NCBI GenBank assembly: GCA_964517215.1
Contig: CAZFBR010000165.1
Coordinates: 1-8,038 of the forward strand
DNA from: CAZFBR01 sp035353495 [NCBI: uncultured bacterium]
GTDB lineage: Bacteria; DAOPZR01
Length of the DNA stretch: 8,038 bases
Direction of reading: 5' to 3'
Shown here: in pieces, positions 7,589-8,038 of the stretch
How positions within the stretch are numbered: the first letter of the stretch is position 1
How the letters are laid out: every line of letters begins with the position of its first letter
Position numbers and translations under genes: made by a program
Notes under the pieces: generated by a model
Databases searched by the model: none
Told to the model about the DNA's origin: nothing
The model's input: only the letters and a program-made list of their open reading frames with translations

Positions 7589-8038
7589 TACGGCTTGCGC
7601 ACCGCTGCGAGCAGATGGGTGGCGCGCGACCACAGTTCGCGCTTGCGGCACCAGCGCTGCTCCAGCGCCTGCAGCTGCCGGCGCGATTCGTCGGTGGCGA
7701 GCAGTTTTGGGTACTTCCGCGCGGGGAAGACGGTGAGGCCGATCAGGTCGCGCAGTTCCAGGCCCGCGCCGGTCCAGAGCTTTTCCACGTCCGTCGCGCC
7801 GAACATGGTCACGGGAAACTGCTCGTCGCTGCGTTCGGTCAGCCAGTGGGTTTGCCCGTGGCGCAGGAACCGGTCCAGCGCGTCGAGATCCCCGTTTTCC
7901 ATGAAATGCTCAAGGGCGCCGTGGCGATGATCGAACGAAATCACGCCGATCTTTTCGGGGATCAGCAGGCGGGCGAGTTCATGGGCGGCAGCCCCGGCGT
8001 CGCGGCACAGGCAGAACGGGTCGTCCAGCGCCACGACA
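7588..8038 (-). CDS. Class I SAM-dependent methyltransferase, C-terminal part (5' end outside window)
   Basis: The minus-strand frame is open from the window edge to a TAG at 7590-7588, giving 149 residues. The visible part looks like the second half of a class I (Rossmann-fold) SAM methyltransferase. A strand ending in VVALDD is followed by a helix with AAAHELARLLIPEKIGVISF, equivalent to the 'xREhARVLKPGGxhxh' segment. Next comes a helical insert (ALEHFMENGDLDALDRFL), then the late TDVEKLWTGAGLELRDLIGLTVFP, which matches the usual 'L...L..AGF...D..G' strand pair. The SAM-binding glycine motif would lie upstream, outside the window, so it cannot be checked. The GTG at 8034 is an internal valine rather than a start, because the frame and homologous structure continue beyond it. 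The substrate cannot be predicted. The gene is convergent with glgX, with no visible functional link. Confidence 0.75.
   Translation of the reverse strand, partial: VVALDDPFCLCRDAGAAAHELARLLIPEKIGVISFDHRHGALEHFMENGDLDALDRFLRHGQTHWLTERSDEQFPVTMFGATDVEKLWTGAGLELRDLIGLTVFPARKYPKLLATDESRRQLQALEQRWCRKRELWSRATHLLAAVRKP

Noticed and set aside
8032-8034. GTG at 8034 as the start of the methyltransferase gene
   Set aside because: The frame stays open to the window edge, and the residues here match the middle of a methyltransferase fold, so the gene begins outside the window.

Overview
This is a GC-rich bacterial chromosome segment (by eye around 60 percent or more) with tightly packed genes. The mixture suggests an anaerobic or facultatively anaerobic, glycogen-storing bacterium: a ferredoxin-fused electron transfer flavoprotein (ETF) next to an acyl-CoA dehydrogenase, plus a GlgX-type debranching enzyme. 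No rRNA, tRNA, phage, IS or CRISPR sequence was found, and the taxon cannot be fixed from these genes.

Layout. Positions 1-105 hold the last 34 codons of an unidentified plus-strand gene. It meets, tail to tail, the terminator of a three-gene minus-strand operon (about 3357 down to 105) that reads acyl-CoA dehydrogenase, etfB, etfA. EtfA carries an N-terminal domain with two [4Fe-4S] cluster motifs. This is the arrangement known from electron-bifurcating complexes of the Bcd-EtfAB / caffeyl-CoA reductase (CarCDE) type, so the operon probably encodes an NAD(H)/ferredoxin-linked acyl-CoA dehydrogenase complex. That last step is inference.

Diverging from this operon is a plus-strand pair: a MobA/MocA-like nucleotidyltransferase (3411-4025) and, 2 nt later, an MscS-family mechanosensitive channel (4028-5062). 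The channel gene overlaps by 10 nt the convergent end of a 68-residue membrane protein of the PGPGW-like type (5053-5259, minus). That small gene has a good extended -10 promoter placed so close to its ATG that its mRNA would be nearly leaderless. A glycogen debranching enzyme gene, glgX (5317-7440, plus), diverges from it. The window closes with the C-terminal 149 residues of a class I SAM-dependent methyltransferase (minus strand), convergent with glgX.

The genes form at least four functional units that do not obviously cooperate (acyl-CoA redox, nucleotidyl transfer plus osmotic release, small membrane protein, glycogen breakdown). Nothing in the window amounts to a clearly new system. The points most worth a second look are the putative bifurcating complex and the compact, possibly shared promoter at 5268-5296. 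Several very long antisense reading frames (up to about 800 codons) are explained as GC-driven shadows.
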